A DNA stretch of 34,439 nucleotides from Myxococcales bacterium (GTDB taxonomy: Bacteria; Myxococcota_A; Polyangia; Haliangiales; Haliangiaceae). The notes under the pieces are model-generated. The model saw only the letters and a program-made list of their open reading frames with translations, did not search any database and had not been told where the DNA came from. The DNA is taken from NCBI GenBank assembly GCA_016794525.1, contig JAEUJY010000086.1, forward strand, positions 1 through 34,439, in the 5' to 3' direction. The translations under genes were made by a program, and so were the position numbers. Below, one piece after another: positions 16,675 to 30,056 of the stretch (the first letter of the stretch is position 1; every line of letters starts with the position of its first letter).

Positions 16675-16702
16675 CCAGGCCTTCTTCGACGGAGACTCAC
16701 CG

Positions 16703-18382
16703 ATGCCCGACCCCACCCGACCTCGTCCCAGCCTCGCGCTCCTGCGCGACGCCGCGCGCGCGCCGGCCCGCGCGATGCTGAAGGCCACCGGCCTCGGCGA
16801 CGCCGACCTCGAGCGGCCGCTGGTGGCGATCGTCAACACCTGGACCGAGGTGATGCCGTGCAACCTGCACCTGCGGGCGCTGGCCGAGCACGTCAAGCGG
16901 GGGATCAAGGCCGCCGGCGGCACGCCGATCGAGTGGAACACCATCGCGGTCTCCGACGGCGTGACGATGGGCACCGAGGGCATGCGCACCAGCCTGGTGT
17001 CGCGCGAGGTCATCGCCGACTCGATCGAGCTGGTGTGCCGGGGCCACCTCGTCGACGGCGTCGTGTGCCTGGTCGGCTGCGACAAGACCCTGCCGGCGGC
17101 GGCGATGGCGCTGGCGCGGCTCGATCTGCCCGGGCTGGTGCTGTACGGCGGGCCGATCGCGCCGGGGCGGTTCGCCGAGCGCGACGTGACGATCCAGGAC
17201 GTCTTCGAGGCGGTCGGCGCCCACGCCGCCGGCAAGCTGACGCTGGCCGATCTGCGCGCGCTCGAGGATCGCGCGTGCCCGGGCGCCGGCGCGTGCGGCG
17301 GGCAGTTCACCGCCAACACGATGGCCACGGCGCTGACCGCGATGGGCCTGGCGCCGATGGGCCTGGGCGAGGTGCCGGCGACCGCGCCCGAGCGCCCCGA
17401 CGGCGCGGCGGCGGCCGGCGCGCTGGTGATGCGGCTGATCGCCGAGGGGCAGGGCGCGCGGACGTTCATCACCCGCGCCTCGCTCGAGAACGCGGTCACC
17501 GCGGTGGCGGCCAGCGGCGGGTCGACCAACGCGGTCCTGCACCTGGTCGCGATCGCCCGCGAGGCCGGCGTGGCGCTGTCGCTCGACGACATCGATCGCC
17601 TGGCAGCGGCGACGCCGACGGTGGCCGACCTCAAGCCCGGCGGCCGCTTCACCGCGGTCGACCTGTACCGGGCCGGCGGCATCGCGCTCCTGTGCCAGCG
17701 GCTGGTCGCGGCCGGGCGGCTGCACGACGCGCCCACCGTCAGCGGCCGCACGCTGTTCGCCGAGGCGGCGGCGGCGCGCGAGGCGCCGGGCCAGCAGGTC
17801 ATCACCGCGCTCGATCGGCCCAAGGCGGCGCACGGCGGCTTCGCGATCCTGCGCGGCGACGTCGCGCCCGAGGGCTGCGTGATCAAGCTGTCGGGCCACG
17901 CCCGGACCCGCCACACCGGGCCGGCGCGGGTGTTCGACAGCGAGGAGGCGGCGTTCGCGGCGGTCACCGCCGGCGCGATCGTCGCCGGCGACGTCGTCGT
18001 GATCCGCTTCGAGGGCCCGGCCGGCGGACCCGGCATGCGCGAGATGCTGGCGGTGACCGCGGCGCTGGTCGGGCAGGGCCTGGGGGACACCGTCGCGCTG
18101 ATCACCGACGGCCGCTTCTCGGGCGCCACCGTCGGCTTCATGATCGGCCACGTCGCGCCCGAGGCGGCGCTGGGCGGGCCGATCGCGCGGCTGCGCGAGG
18201 GCGACGTGATCACGATCGACGTCGCGGCGCGGCGGCTCGACGTCGCCGCCGACCTCGGCGCGCGGGCGCTGGCGCCGCCGCCCCGACCGCGACCTGGCGG
18301 CGTGCTCGGCAAGTACGCGCGGGCGGTGCGCTCGGCGGCCGACGGCGCGGTGACGATGCCGGCCGACGAGGTGACGCCGTGA
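16703..18382 (+). CDS. ilvD: Dihydroxy-acid dehydratase
   Basis: This 559-residue iron-sulfur enzyme dehydrates 2,3-dihydroxy-isovalerate and -methylvalerate to the 2-keto acids, the shared third step of valine and isoleucine synthesis. The cluster ligands are visible: C53 in [10 protein letters not shown]126 in LVGCDKT and C198 in [12 protein letters not shown]. Further family marks are [23 protein letters not shown] and the C-terminal [13 protein letters not shown] and [10 protein letters not shown]. Its length matches the family. ATG at 16703 has GGAGA eight bases upstream. It is the first enzyme gene after the attenuator, and its stop overlaps the ilvB start as GTGA, so the whole operon downstream is under the leader's control. 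Confidence 0.97.
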   Translation: MPDPTRPRPSLALLRDAARAPARAMLKATGLGDADLERPLVAIVNTWTEVMPCNLHLRALAEHVKRGIKAAGGTPIEWNTIAVSDGVTMGTEGMRTSLVSREVIADSIELVCRGHLVDGVVCLVGCDKTLPAAAMALARLDLPGLVLYGGPIAPGRFAERDVTIQDVFEAVGAHAAGKLTLADLRALEDRACPGAGACGGQFTANTMATALTAMGLAPMGLGEVPATAPERPDGAAAAGALVMRLIAEGQGARTFITRASLENAVTAVAASGGSTNAVLHLVAIAREAGVALSLDDIDRLAAATPTVADLKPGGRFTAVDLYRAGGIALLCQRLVAAGRLHDAPTVSGRTLFAEAAAAREAPGQQVITALDRPKAAHGGFAILRGDVAPEGCVIKLSGHARTRHTGPARVFDSEEAAFAAVTAGAIVAGDVVVIRFEGPAGGPGMREMLAVTAALVGQGLGDTVALITDGRFSGATVGFMIGHVAPEAALGGPIARLREGDVITIDVAARRLDVAADLGARALAPPPRPRPGGVLGKYARAVRSAADGAVTMPADEVTP

Positions 18383-20160
18383 GCGCCGCCACCGCCACCG
18401 CCGTGGCGCCCGCGCCGGCGACCCGCACCGGCGCCGAGATGATCTGGGAGGTGCTGGTGCAGGAGGGCGTCGAGGTGGTCTTCGGCTACCCCGGCGGCGC
18501 GATCATGCCGGCCTACGACGCGCTGCCGCGCTACCCGGTCCGCCACGTGCTGGTGCGCCACGAGCAGGGCGCGGCGCACATGGCCGACGGCTACGCCCGG
18601 GCCTCGGGCAAGGTCGGCGTCGCGGTCGCGACCAGCGGCCCCGGCGCCACCAACCTGGTCACCGGCATCGCCACCGCGATGCTCGACAGCGTGCCGGTGG
18701 TGTTCATCACCGGGCAGGTGTCGTCGGCGCTGCTCGGCTCCGACGCGTTCCAGGAGACCGACGTCACCGGCGTGACCTTGCCGATCACCAAGCACAACTG
18801 GCTGGTGACTCGCGCCGAGGACATCGGCCCGGTGCTGCGCGAGGCGTTCGCGGTGGCCAAGAGCGGGCGGCCCGGGCCGGTGCTGGTCGACATCACCAAG
18901 GACGCGCAGCAGGCGTCGTGCGCGTTCGACCCCGCCGATCGCCGGGTGGCGCGCCCGCCGCGGCCCCGGCCCGCGCGCGGCGCCACCGCCGACGCGCTGG
19001 CCCGCGCGGTGGCGCTGATCGATCGCGCCGAGCGGCCGCTGATCCTCGCCGGCCACGGCATCGTCGCCGCCGGCGCCGCCGCCGAGCTGGCGGCGTTCGT
19101 GGCGCGGACCGGCGTGCCGGTGGCCTCCACGCTGCTCGGGCTCGGCGGCTTCCCGGCCACCGATCCGCGGGCGCTGGGCATGATGGGCATGCACGGCGAG
19201 GCGTGGGTCAACCGCGCGGTCCAGGACGCCGACCTGTTGATCGCGCTCGGCATGCGCTTCGACGATCGCGTGACCGGCAACCTCGCGACGTTCGCGCCGC
19301 GGGCGCGCAAGATCCACGTCGATCTCGACCCGTCGGAGATCGGCAAGAACGTCGCCGTCGACGTGGCGATCGTCGACGACGTCCGCCAGGTGCTGGCGGC
19401 GCTGACGCCGCGCTGCCGCCCCGCCGATCGCGCCGCGTGGATGGCGGCGATCGAGGCCGGCAAGGGCGACAGCGCGGTGCGCGACATCCAGCAGCTGCCG
19501 GACACCGGCAAGCTGCACGCCGCCCACGTGCTGCACGATCTGTGGCGGCTCACCGAGGGCCGCGCCGTGGTCGTGACCGACGTCGGCCAGCACCAGATGT
19601 GGGAGGCGCAGTACTACAAGCACGATCACCCGCGCGGCCTGGTCACCTCGGGTGGCCTGGGCACGATGGGCTTCGCGTTGCCCGCGGCGATCGGCGCGCG
19701 GTTCGCGCGGCCCGACGCCGAGGTGTGGGTGGTGGCCGGCGACGGCGGGTTCCAGATGACCGCCGCCGAGCTGTCGACCTGCGCCCAGGAGGACCTCAAG
19801 GTGAACATCGCGATCATCAACAACGGCTACCTGGGCATGGTGCGCCAGTGGCAGGAGCTGTTCTACGGCGGCCGCTACGTCGCGACGCCGATGCGCTCGC
19901 CCGACTTCGTCAAGCTGGCCGAGGCCCACGGCCTCACCGGGCTGCGGGTCACCCGCCGCGCCGACGTCGCCGGCGCGGTGGCCGCGGCCCGCGCCGCCGC
20001 CGGCACCGTCGTGATCGACTTCCGCGTCCAGGCCGAGGACTCGGTCTACCCGATGGTGCCGTCGGGCGCCGACCTCGGCGACATGATCCGGCGACCGCTC
20101 AAGTCGCGGCTGATCGAGACCGGCGCCGACGACGAGCTCACCGAGGAGCCGCCCCGATGA
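18379..20160 (+). CDS. ilvB: Acetolactate synthase, large (catalytic) subunit
   Basis: This 593-residue thiamine diphosphate enzyme condenses pyruvate with pyruvate or 2-ketobutyrate in the first common step to valine, leucine and isoleucine. The cofactor-activating glutamate is E62 in [17 protein letters not shown]. The thiamine diphosphate/Mg motif starts with GDG (454-456) and ends with NN (481-482). [15 protein letters not shown] and the FAD-domain [12 protein letters not shown] are typical. The GTG start at 18379 overlaps the ilvD stop, and residues 1-15 (an Ala/Thr/Pro tail) are not conserved. The stop overlaps the ATG of the regulatory subunit gene, which favours equal production of both subunits. 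Confidence 0.97.
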   Translation: MSAATATAVAPAPATRTGAEMIWEVLVQEGVEVVFGYPGGAIMPAYDALPRYPVRHVLVRHEQGAAHMADGYARASGKVGVAVATSGPGATNLVTGIATAMLDSVPVVFITGQVSSALLGSDAFQETDVTGVTLPITKHNWLVTRAEDIGPVLREAFAVAKSGRPGPVLVDITKDAQQASCAFDPADRRVARPPRPRPARGATADALARAVALIDRAERPLILAGHGIVAAGAAAELAAFVARTGVPVASTLLGLGGFPATDPRALGMMGMHGEAWVNRAVQDADLLIALGMRFDDRVTGNLATFAPRARKIHVDLDPSEIGKNVAVDVAIVDDVRQVLAALTPRCRPADRAAWMAAIEAGKGDSAVRDIQQLPDTGKLHAAHVLHDLWRLTEGRAVVVTDVGQHQMWEAQYYKHDHPRGLVTSGGLGTMGFALPAAIGARFARPDAEVWVVAGDGGFQMTAAELSTCAQEDLKVNIAIINNGYLGMVRQWQELFYGGRYVATPMRSPDFVKLAEAHGLTGLRVTRRADVAGAVAAARAAAGTVVIDFRVQAEDSVYPMVPSGADLGDMIRRPLKSRLIETGADDELTEEPPR

Positions 20161-20702
20161 CCGCCCCCGGCAAGCCCCGCCTGCGCACGCTGGTCGCCAC
20201 CGTCGAGGACGTGCCCGGCGTGCTCAACCGCGTCGCGTCGCTGTTCCGCCGGCGCAACTACAACATCGCGTCGCTCACCGTCGGCGCGTCCGAGGTGCCG
20301 GGCCTGTCGCGGCTGACCGTCGTGGTGTCGTGCGACGACGCCACCGCGGCGCGGCTCGAGGCCAACCTGTGGAAGCTGGTCGACGTGGTCGCGGTCGACG
20401 AGCTGGCCGCCGCCGACGTCGTCGAGCGCGACCTCGCGCTGATCAAGGTCAGGGCCGACCACCTCCAGCGCGCCGCCGTGGTGCAGGCCGCCGAGCTGTT
20501 CGCGGCCCGCGTCGTCGACGTCGCGCCGACCGAGCTGACGATCGAGATCGCCGCGCCGCGCCAGCGCATCGACGACCTGCGCGCCGTGCTCGAGCCGTTC
20601 GGCGTGATCGCGATGGTGCGCACCGGCGCCGTCGCGATGGCCCGCGCCGGCGTCACCGCCGCGGCCGACCTCCCACCCTCGCGCGCCGCCAGCGGCGCCT
20701 AG
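20157..20702 (+). CDS. ilvN: Acetolactate synthase, small (regulatory) subunit
   Basis: The 181-residue product has an N-terminal ACT domain (LRTLVATVEDVPGVLNRVASLFRRRNYNIASLTVG, residues 9-43) that binds valine and gives feedback inhibition. The second domain matches the C-terminal ALS domain (ERDLALIKV, then ELFAARVVDVAPTELTIEIA). The length is slightly above the usual 160-175 because of an Ala/Ser-rich tail. ATG at 20157 overlaps the ilvB stop (ATGA), so the two are translationally coupled. IlvC follows after 21 bases. Confidence 0.96.
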   Translation: MTAPGKPRLRTLVATVEDVPGVLNRVASLFRRRNYNIASLTVGASEVPGLSRLTVVVSCDDATAARLEANLWKLVDVVAVDELAAADVVERDLALIKVRADHLQRAAVVQAAELFAARVVDVAPTELTIEIAAPRQRIDDLRAVLEPFGVIAMVRTGAVAMARAGVTAAADLPPSRAASGA

Positions 20703-20723
20703 CCCTTCACCCGGAGAACCCAG

Positions 20724-21743
20724 ATGGCAACGCTCTACTACGATCGCGACGCGGACCCCGAGCTCATCAAGGGCAAGAAGGTCGGCGTCATCGGCTACGG
20801 CTCGCAGGGCCACGCCCACGCCGGCAACCTCGCCGACGCCGGCGTGCGGGTGAAGGTCGGCCTGCCGCCGACCTCGGGCTCGATCGCCACCGCGCGCGCC
20901 GCGGGCCACGAGGTCGCGCCGCCCGCCGAGGTCGCCGCCTGGGCCGACGTCGTGATGGTGCTGGCGCCCGACACCGCGCAGCCGAAGCTGTGGCGCGACC
21001 ACCTCGCGCCGCACCTCGACGGGCGCCCCGACAAGCTGCTGTTGTTCGCGCACGGCTTCAACGTCCACTACGGGACGATCGCGCCGGCGCCGGGCCTCGA
21101 CGTCGCGCTGATCGCGCCCAAGGCGCCGGGCCACCGGGTGCGCGAGACGTACAAGGACGGCCAGGGCGTGCCGGCGCTGATCGCGGTCCACGCCGGCGCG
21201 TCGGCGGCGGCCAAGCCGCTGGCGCTCAGCTACGCCTGGGGCCTGGGCTCGACCCGGGCCGGCGTCATCGAGACCACCTTCGCCGAGGAGACCGAGACCG
21301 ATCTGTTCGGCGAGCAGGCGGTGCTGTGCGGCGGCGTCTCGCACCTGGTGCGGGCCGGCTTCGAGACGCTGTGCGCCGCCGGCTACCAGCCCGAGGTCGC
21401 GTACTTCGAGTGCCTGCACGAGCTGAAGCTGATCGTCGACCTGATGTACCGCGGCGGCCTCAACTACATGCGCTACTCGGTCAGCGACACCGCCGAGTGG
21501 GGCGACTACGTGGCCGGGCCGCGGATCGTCGGCCCCGAGGTCAAGGCGGCGATGCAGGCGATCCTCGCCGACATCAAGAGCGGCGCCTTCGCCCGCGCCT
21601 GGGTCGACGAGTACCAGGCCGGCGCGCCGCGCTTCACCGCGCGCCGCGAGGCCGAGCGCACCCAGCCGCTCGAGGAGGTCGGCGCCAAGCTGCGCGCGCT
21701 GATGCCGTTCCTCGACGCGGTCACCGTCAAGCCTGGCGATTGA
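20724..21743 (+). CDS. ilvC: Ketol-acid reductoisomerase (class I)
   Basis: This 339-residue enzyme isomerises and reduces acetolactate or acetohydroxybutyrate. Its N-terminal Rossmann domain has [17 protein letters not shown]. The catalytic part has [35 protein letters not shown] and the metal-binding glutamates in [18 protein letters not shown]. The length fits the short class I form. The cofactor loop after the second strand reads [13 protein letters not shown]; the arginine usual at the third loop position (GLR) is a proline here, so NADPH preference might be altered (inference). ATG at 20724 has GGAGAA six bases upstream. A 144-base disturbed region separates it from leuA, the only sizeable gap in the operon. 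Confidence 0.97.
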   Translation: MATLYYDRDADPELIKGKKVGVIGYGSQGHAHAGNLADAGVRVKVGLPPTSGSIATARAAGHEVAPPAEVAAWADVVMVLAPDTAQPKLWRDHLAPHLDGRPDKLLLFAHGFNVHYGTIAPAPGLDVALIAPKAPGHRVRETYKDGQGVPALIAVHAGASAAAKPLALSYAWGLGSTRAGVIETTFAEETETDLFGEQAVLCGGVSHLVRAGFETLCAAGYQPEVAYFECLHELKLIVDLMYRGGLNYMRYSVSDTAEWGDYVAGPRIVGPEVKAAMQAILADIKSGAFARAWVDEYQAGAPRFTARREAERTQPLEEVGAKLRALMPFLDAVTVKPGD

Positions 21744-21766
21744 GCCGGAGAAGCACCGCGCCCCCC

Positions 21767-21887
21767 ATGCGCCGCATCCACATCCTCGACACCTGATCCC
21801 AGGGGGCTCGTCGCCGAGCCCCGCTCGGCGGGGTCATGCCCCCGCCGAGCCTCCCCCCAGGACGGCAACCACCCACCGCGAGACGCC

Positions 21888-21914
<27 letters not shown>
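21767..21914 (+). repeat. Duplicated leuA start flanking an insert
   Basis: The first 27 bases of leuA (21888-21914, encoding MRRIHILDT) occur once more at 21767-21793 with a single change (CGC to CGT codon). In the upstream copy the next codon is TGA, leaving the mini-frame MRRIHILDT-stop (21767-21796). The similarity extends upstream through CACCGCG. The copies are 121 bases apart, with hairpin-forming sequence between them. GGAGAAG (21748-21754) lies before the first copy, while the real leuA start lacks a good Shine-Dalgarno sequence. Confidence 0.9.
21803..21850 (+). repeat. Overlapping strong hairpins with loop TCATGC
   Basis: An 11-bp perfect stem has arms GCTCGGCGGGG (21823-21833) and CCCCGCCGAGC (21840-21850) with loop TCATGC. 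A competing stem pairs GGGGCTCG (21803-21810) with CGAGCCCC (21815-21822). A third option pairs CCGAGC (21814-21819) with GCTCGG (21823-21828). The core CGGGGTCATGCCCCCG (21829-21844) recurs, inverted, at the end of leuA. This could be a repetitive extragenic palindrome that also attenuates or stabilises the message. Confidence 0.7.
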
Positions 21915-23539
<1,625 letters not shown>

Positions 23540-23543
<4 letters not shown>

Positions 23544-24979
23544 CCGGGCCGCGCACGATGTTCGAGAAGGTCTGGGCCGCCCACGTCATCGAGGACGAGG
23601 GCGACGCGCCGGCGGTGCTGGGCGTCGACCTGCACCTGGTCCACGAGGTGACGTCGCCGCAGGCGTTCGCGGCGCTGGCGGCGCGCGGCCTGCGGGTGCG
23701 GCGCCCCGATCGCACGGTCGCGACGATGGATCACTCGGTGCCGACCGCGCGGCGCGAGCGCGGCGGCGGCGGGCCGGCGGTGCTGGCGACGATCGACGAC
23801 GCCGGTCGCCACCAGCTCGACACGCTGGCCCGCAACTGCGCCACCCACGGCATCGCGCTCCACGGCGTCGACGGCGAGCGTCAGGGCATCGTCCACGTCA
23901 TCGGCCCCGAGCTGGGCCTGACCCAGCCGGGCATGACGATCGTGTGCGGCGACAGCCACACCTCGACCCACGGCGCGTTCGGCGCGCTGGCGTTCGGCAT
24001 CGGCACGTCCGAGGTGGCCCACGTGCTCGCCACCCAGGCGCTGCTCCAGCGCCGGCCGCGCACGCTGCGGATCACCGTCGACGGCGCGCTGCCCGCCGGG
24101 GTCACCGCCAAGGACGTGATCCTGGCGATCATCGCGCGGATCGGCGTCGGCGGCGCCACCGGCTGCGTGATCGAGTACGCCGGCGCGGCGATCCGCGCGC
24201 TCGACATGGAGGCGCGGATGACCGTGTGCAACATGTCGATCGAGGCCGGCGCCCGCGCCGGGATGATCGCGCCCGACGACACGACGTTCGCGTACCTGGC
24301 CGGGCGGCCCCACGCGCCGGCCGGCGCCGCCTGGGACCGCGCGCTGGCGGCGTGGCGCGCGCTGCCGACCGACGCCGACGCGCGGTTCGATCGCGAGGTG
24401 ACGCTGGCCGCCGCGGCGCTGGCGCCGATGGTGACGTTCGGCACTCACCCCGGCATGGGCGCGGCGATCGACGCGCCGGTGCCCGACCCGGCCGGCGTCG
24501 CCGACGCCGACGAGCGCGCCGCGCTGACCCGCGCGCTGGCGTACATGCGCGTCGAGCCCGGCCGGCCGCTGGTCGGCCACCCGGTCGACGTGGTCTTCGT
24601 CGGCTCGTGCACCAACGGGCGGCTGAGCGATCTGCGCGCCGCCGCGTCGGTGCTGCGCGGTCGGCGGGTCGCGGCCGGCGTGCGCGCGCTGGTGGTGCCG
24701 GGCTCGCTCGCCGTGGCGCGCGCCGCCGAGGCCGAGGGGCTCGACGAGGTGTTCCGCGCCGCCGGCGCCGAGTGGCGCAGCCCGGGGTGCTCGATGTGCA
24801 TCGCGATGAACGGCGACCAGCTGGCGCCTGGCCAGCTCGCGGTCTCGACGTCGAACCGCAACTTCGAGGGGCGCCAGGGCGCCGGCGGCCGCACCGTGCT
24901 GGCCTCGCCGCTCACCGCCGCCGCCGCCGCGGTCACCGGCCGCGTCACCGATCCCCGCACGCTGGAGGTCGCGCCATGA
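23540..24979 (+). CDS. leuC: 3-isopropylmalate dehydratase, large subunit
   Basis: This 479-residue aconitase-family enzyme isomerises 2- to 3-isopropylmalate with LeuD, and probably citramalate for the isoleucine branch. The [4Fe-4S] ligands are C357 ([12 protein letters not shown]) and C417 with C420 (SPGCSMC). [24 protein letters not shown] and the late [12 protein letters not shown] are family signatures. GTG at 23540 overlaps the leuA stop and gives the usual short N-terminus before MFEKVW. AGAAGG lies about ten bases upstream. The stop overlaps the leuD start (ATGA), so the two subunits are coupled. Confidence 0.97.
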
Positions 24980-25559
24980 CCGCGCCGCAGTTCACCCGCG
25001 TCACCAGCCACGCCGCGCTCCTGGTCGCCGACGACGTCGACACCGACCAGATCATCCCGGCGCGGTTCCTCAAGGTCACCGATCGCGCGGGGCTCGGCCC
25101 GGCGCTGTTCGCCGACTTCCGCGCCAGCTACGGCGCGGCGTGGCCGCTGGCCCGGCCCGACGCCGCCGGCGCGCAGATCTTGATCGTCGGGCGCAACTTC
25201 GGCTGCGGCTCGTCGCGCGAGCACGCGCCGTGGGCGCTGGTCGCCGCCGGGTTCCGCGCGGTGATCGCTCGGTCCTTCGCCGACATCTTCCGCGGCAACG
25301 CGGTCAAGAACGGGCTGGTGCCGGTCGCGCTGGGCGACGCCGACCACGCCGCGCTGGTGGCCGCGGTCACCGCCGAGCGCGCCACCGCCGTGACCGTCGA
25401 TCTCGCCGCCGAGCAGGTCGGGTTCGCCGGGCGCGCGGCTGGCTTCACCGTCGAGCGGTTCGCCCGGCGCTGCCTGCTCGACGGGGTCGACGAGCTGGGC
25501 TACCTGCAGGCGCGGCTGCCGGCGATCGCCGCCTGGGAGCGCGCGCGAGAGGGGGCGCC

Positions 25560-25563
<4 letters not shown>
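24976..25563 (+). CDS. leuD: 3-isopropylmalate dehydratase, small subunit
   Basis: The 195-residue swivel domain of isopropylmalate isomerase partners LeuC. The motifs [33 protein letters not shown] and [20 protein letters not shown] are all present and in the usual order. The length is normal for the bacterial LeuD. ATG at 24976 overlaps the leuC stop by four bases, and its own stop overlaps the GTG of cimA. Like LeuC it probably serves both the leucine and the citramalate-derived isoleucine routes, since no second dehydratase pair lies in the operon. Confidence 0.97.
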
Positions 25564-27200
<1,637 letters not shown>

Positions 27201-28274
27201 TGGCATCGGCCCCGAGGTCACGCACGAGGCGCGCCGCGTCCTCGACGAGGTCGCCGCCGGTTGCGGGCTCGCGCTCGCGTACGACGAGCACCCGATCGGC
27301 GGCTGCGCCATCGACGCCACCGGCCAGCCGCTGCCGCCGGCGACGCTGGCCGCCTGCGCCGCCGCCGACGCGGTGCTGCTCGGCGCGGTCGGCGGCCCGC
27401 AGTGGGACGACCCCGCCGCGGCGGTCCGCCCCGAGCAAGGCCTGCTGGCGCTGCGGCAAGGCCTCGGGCTGTGGGCCAACCTGCGGCCGGTCACGCCGTA
27501 CCCGTCGCTGCGCGATCGCTCGAGCCTGCGCCCCGATCGCCTGGCCGGCGTCGACCTGATGGTCATCCGCGAGCTGACCGGTGGCCTGTACTTCGGCACG
27601 CCGCGCGGCCGCACGATCGAGCCCGAGGGCCGGCGCGCCGTCGACACGCTGGTCTACACCGAGGCCGAGATCCGCCGGGTCGTGACGCTGGCGTTCAAGG
27701 TCGCGGCCGCGCGCCGCGGCAAGGTCACGTCGATCGACAAGGCCAACGTGCTCGAGTCGTCGCGGCTGTGGCGCCAGGTCGCCACCGAGGTCGCCGCCGA
27801 CTTCCCGCGGGTGCGCCTCGAGCACCTGCTGGTCGACGCCGCGGCGATGCGGCTGATCACCCAGCCGTCGTACTTCGACGTGATCGTCACCGAGAACATG
27901 TTCGGCGACATCCTCACCGACGAGGCCGCCGTGCTCAGCGGCTCGATCGGCCTGCTGCCGTCGGCGTCGCTGGGCGACGGCCCGCGCGGCCTGTACGAGC
28001 CGATCCACGGCTCGGCGCCCGACATCGCCGGCCACGGCATCGCCAACCCGGTCGGCGCGATCCTGTCGGTCGCGATGCTGCTGCGCCACTCGCTGGGCCT
28101 CGAGGCCGCGGCCCAGACCGTCGAGCGCGCCGTCGAGGACGCGCTGCGCGCCGGCTGCCGCACCCGCGATCTCGGCGGCACGCTGACCACCGCGCAGATG
28201 GGCGCCGCGATCCGCGAGCGCGTCGTCGACGCCGGCGGCGACACGTCGAGCGCCGCGCTGCTGAGGGCCTATCG

Positions 28275-30008
28275 ATGAAGGTGGCCGCCGCACCCGCACC
28301 CGCACCCGCGCCGGCCGCGTCGATGCTGTCGCCGTACTTCGACGTCGTCGCCGGCCCCGACGGTCAGCCGCGCATGGAGGTCGCGGTCGACGGCATCGCG
28401 CTCCTGCGCCTCGTCCTGATCAACAAGGGCACCGCGTTCACCCGCGAGGAGCGGCTGGCGCTGGGGCTCGAGGGCCTGCTGCCGCCGCAGGTCAACGACC
28501 TCGACACCCAGGTCGCCCGGGCGTACCAAGGCTACCGCGCCGAGCCGACCGCGCTGGCGCGCTACCAGTTCTTGCGCGGGCTGCAGGAGCGGCAGGAGAT
28601 CCTGTTCTACGCGCTGCTCGAGCGGCACCTCGAGGAGATGCTGCCGGTGGTCTACACGCCGACCGTCGGTCTCGCCGTCGAGCGGTTCAGCGCGCTGTAC
28701 CAGCACCCGCGCGGCCTGTCGATCACGCCCGACAACGTCGATCACCTCGACGCGATCCTGGCGCGCTACCCGCTGTCCGACGTGCGGATGATCGTCGCCA
28801 CCGACTCCTCGGCGATCCTCGGCATCGGCGATCAGGGCTGGGGCGGGCTGGCGATCCCGATCGGCAAGCTCGCGCTCTACACCTGCGCCGGCGGCGTGTC
28901 GCCGTTCCACACCATGCCGGTCGCGCTCGACGTCGGCACCGATCGCGACGACCTGCGGATCGACCCGCTGTACCTCGGCACCCGGGTGCCGCGGCTGCGC
29001 GGCGACGCCTACGTCGCCTTCGTCGAGCGGTTCGTGCGCGCCGTCGGCCGTCGCTGGCCGCGCGCCGTCATCCAGTGGGAGGACCTGGCCAAGGACGCCG
29101 CGTTCACCGTGCTCGACGCGTTCCGCGCGACGCAGCCGTCGTTCAACGACGACATCCAGGGCACCGGCGCGGTCGCGCTGGCCGGCGTCACCCGGGCCTC
29201 ACGGCTGGCCGGGCGGCGGCTGCGCGACGAGGTCATCGTCGTCCACGGCGCCGGCGCCGGCGGCGTCGGCGTCGCCGAGCAGCTGGCCCGCGGCATGGTC
29301 GCCGACGGGCTGTCCCGCGACGAGGCGCGCGCGCGGATCCTCGTGCTCGACTCCCGCGGCCTCCTGGTCGACGACCGCCCGCTCGACGCGTACAAGCGCG
29401 CGTTCGCGCAGCCGCGCGACCGGGTGGCGGGGTGGGGCGGCCTCGATCTCGCGACCACGGTGCGGCGAGCCGGCGCCACCGCGCTGCTCGGGCTATCGGG
29501 CCAGGCGGGGGCGTTCACCGAGGAGGTCGTGCGCGCCGTCGCCGCCAACACCCCGCGGCCGATCGTGTTCCCGCTGTCGAACCCGACCAGCTCGGCCGAG
29601 GCCACGCCAGCCGAGATCGCGGCGTGGACCGACGGCCGCGCGCTGATCGCGGCCGGCTCGCCGTTCACCGCGGTCACCCACGGCGGTACCACCCGGGTCG
29701 TGCCCCAGGGCAACAACGCCTTCGTCTTCCCCGGCCTCGGCGCCGGCGCGATCGCGTGCGGCGCTCGCACCATCACCGACGCGATGGTCATGGCCGCGGC
29801 CCAGGCGGTCGTGACGTACACCGAGCGCCACCACCCCGCCGCGATCTACCCACCGGTGTCCGAGTTGCCGTCGGTCGCGCGGGCCGTCGCCCTGGCCACG
29901 ATCGACGCCGCGATCCAGGGCGGCGTCGCGACCGTCGCCGGTGATCCTGGCGCCCTCGCCGCCGCCGAGCGCTGGGCGCCGCACTACTTGCCGGTCGTGC
30001 GCCGCTAG
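28275..30008 (+). CDS. maeA: NAD(P)-dependent malic enzyme, large form
   Basis: The 577-residue product oxidatively decarboxylates malate to pyruvate and CO2. The large-form malic enzyme motifs are present: [39 protein letters not shown], the metal-site [26 protein letters not shown], the dinucleotide fold [16 protein letters not shown], and [14 protein letters not shown]. Residues 2-15 are a low-complexity Ala/Pro run encoded by a GCACCC repeat and look dispensable. ATG at 28275 overlaps the leuB stop by four bases, so it is a true member of the branched-chain operon. It would supply pyruvate for IlvBN and CimA (inference). NAD or NADP preference cannot be settled by eye. No strong terminator follows, only a 5-bp hairpin at 30008-30023. 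Confidence 0.94.
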   Translation: MKVAAAPAPAPAPAASMLSPYFDVVAGPDGQPRMEVAVDGIALLRLVLINKGTAFTREERLALGLEGLLPPQVNDLDTQVARAYQGYRAEPTALARYQFLRGLQERQEILFYALLERHLEEMLPVVYTPTVGLAVERFSALYQHPRGLSITPDNVDHLDAILARYPLSDVRMIVATDSSAILGIGDQGWGGLAIPIGKLALYTCAGGVSPFHTMPVALDVGTDRDDLRIDPLYLGTRVPRLRGDAYVAFVERFVRAVGRRWPRAVIQWEDLAKDAAFTVLDAFRATQPSFNDDIQGTGAVALAGVTRASRLAGRRLRDEVIVVHGAGAGGVGVAEQLARGMVADGLSRDEARARILVLDSRGLLVDDRPLDAYKRAFAQPRDRVAGWGGLDLATTVRRAGATALLGLSGQAGAFTEEVVRAVAANTPRPIVFPLSNPTSSAEATPAEIAAWTDGRALIAAGSPFTAVTHGGTTRVVPQGNNAFVFPGLGAGAIACGARTITDAMVMAAAQAVVTYTERHHPAAIYPPVSELPSVARAVALATIDAAIQGGVATVAGDPGALAAAERWAPHYLPVVRR

Positions 30009-30056
30009 CGCGACGGGGCGCGCAAACTTCGCCGGCACGCCGTAACTGCGGCTGGC

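Noticed and set aside
21767-21796. The nine-codon frame MRRIHILDT as a leucine attenuation leader peptide
   Set aside because: It contains only one leucine codon and is a near-exact copy of the leuA start, so duplication explains it better.
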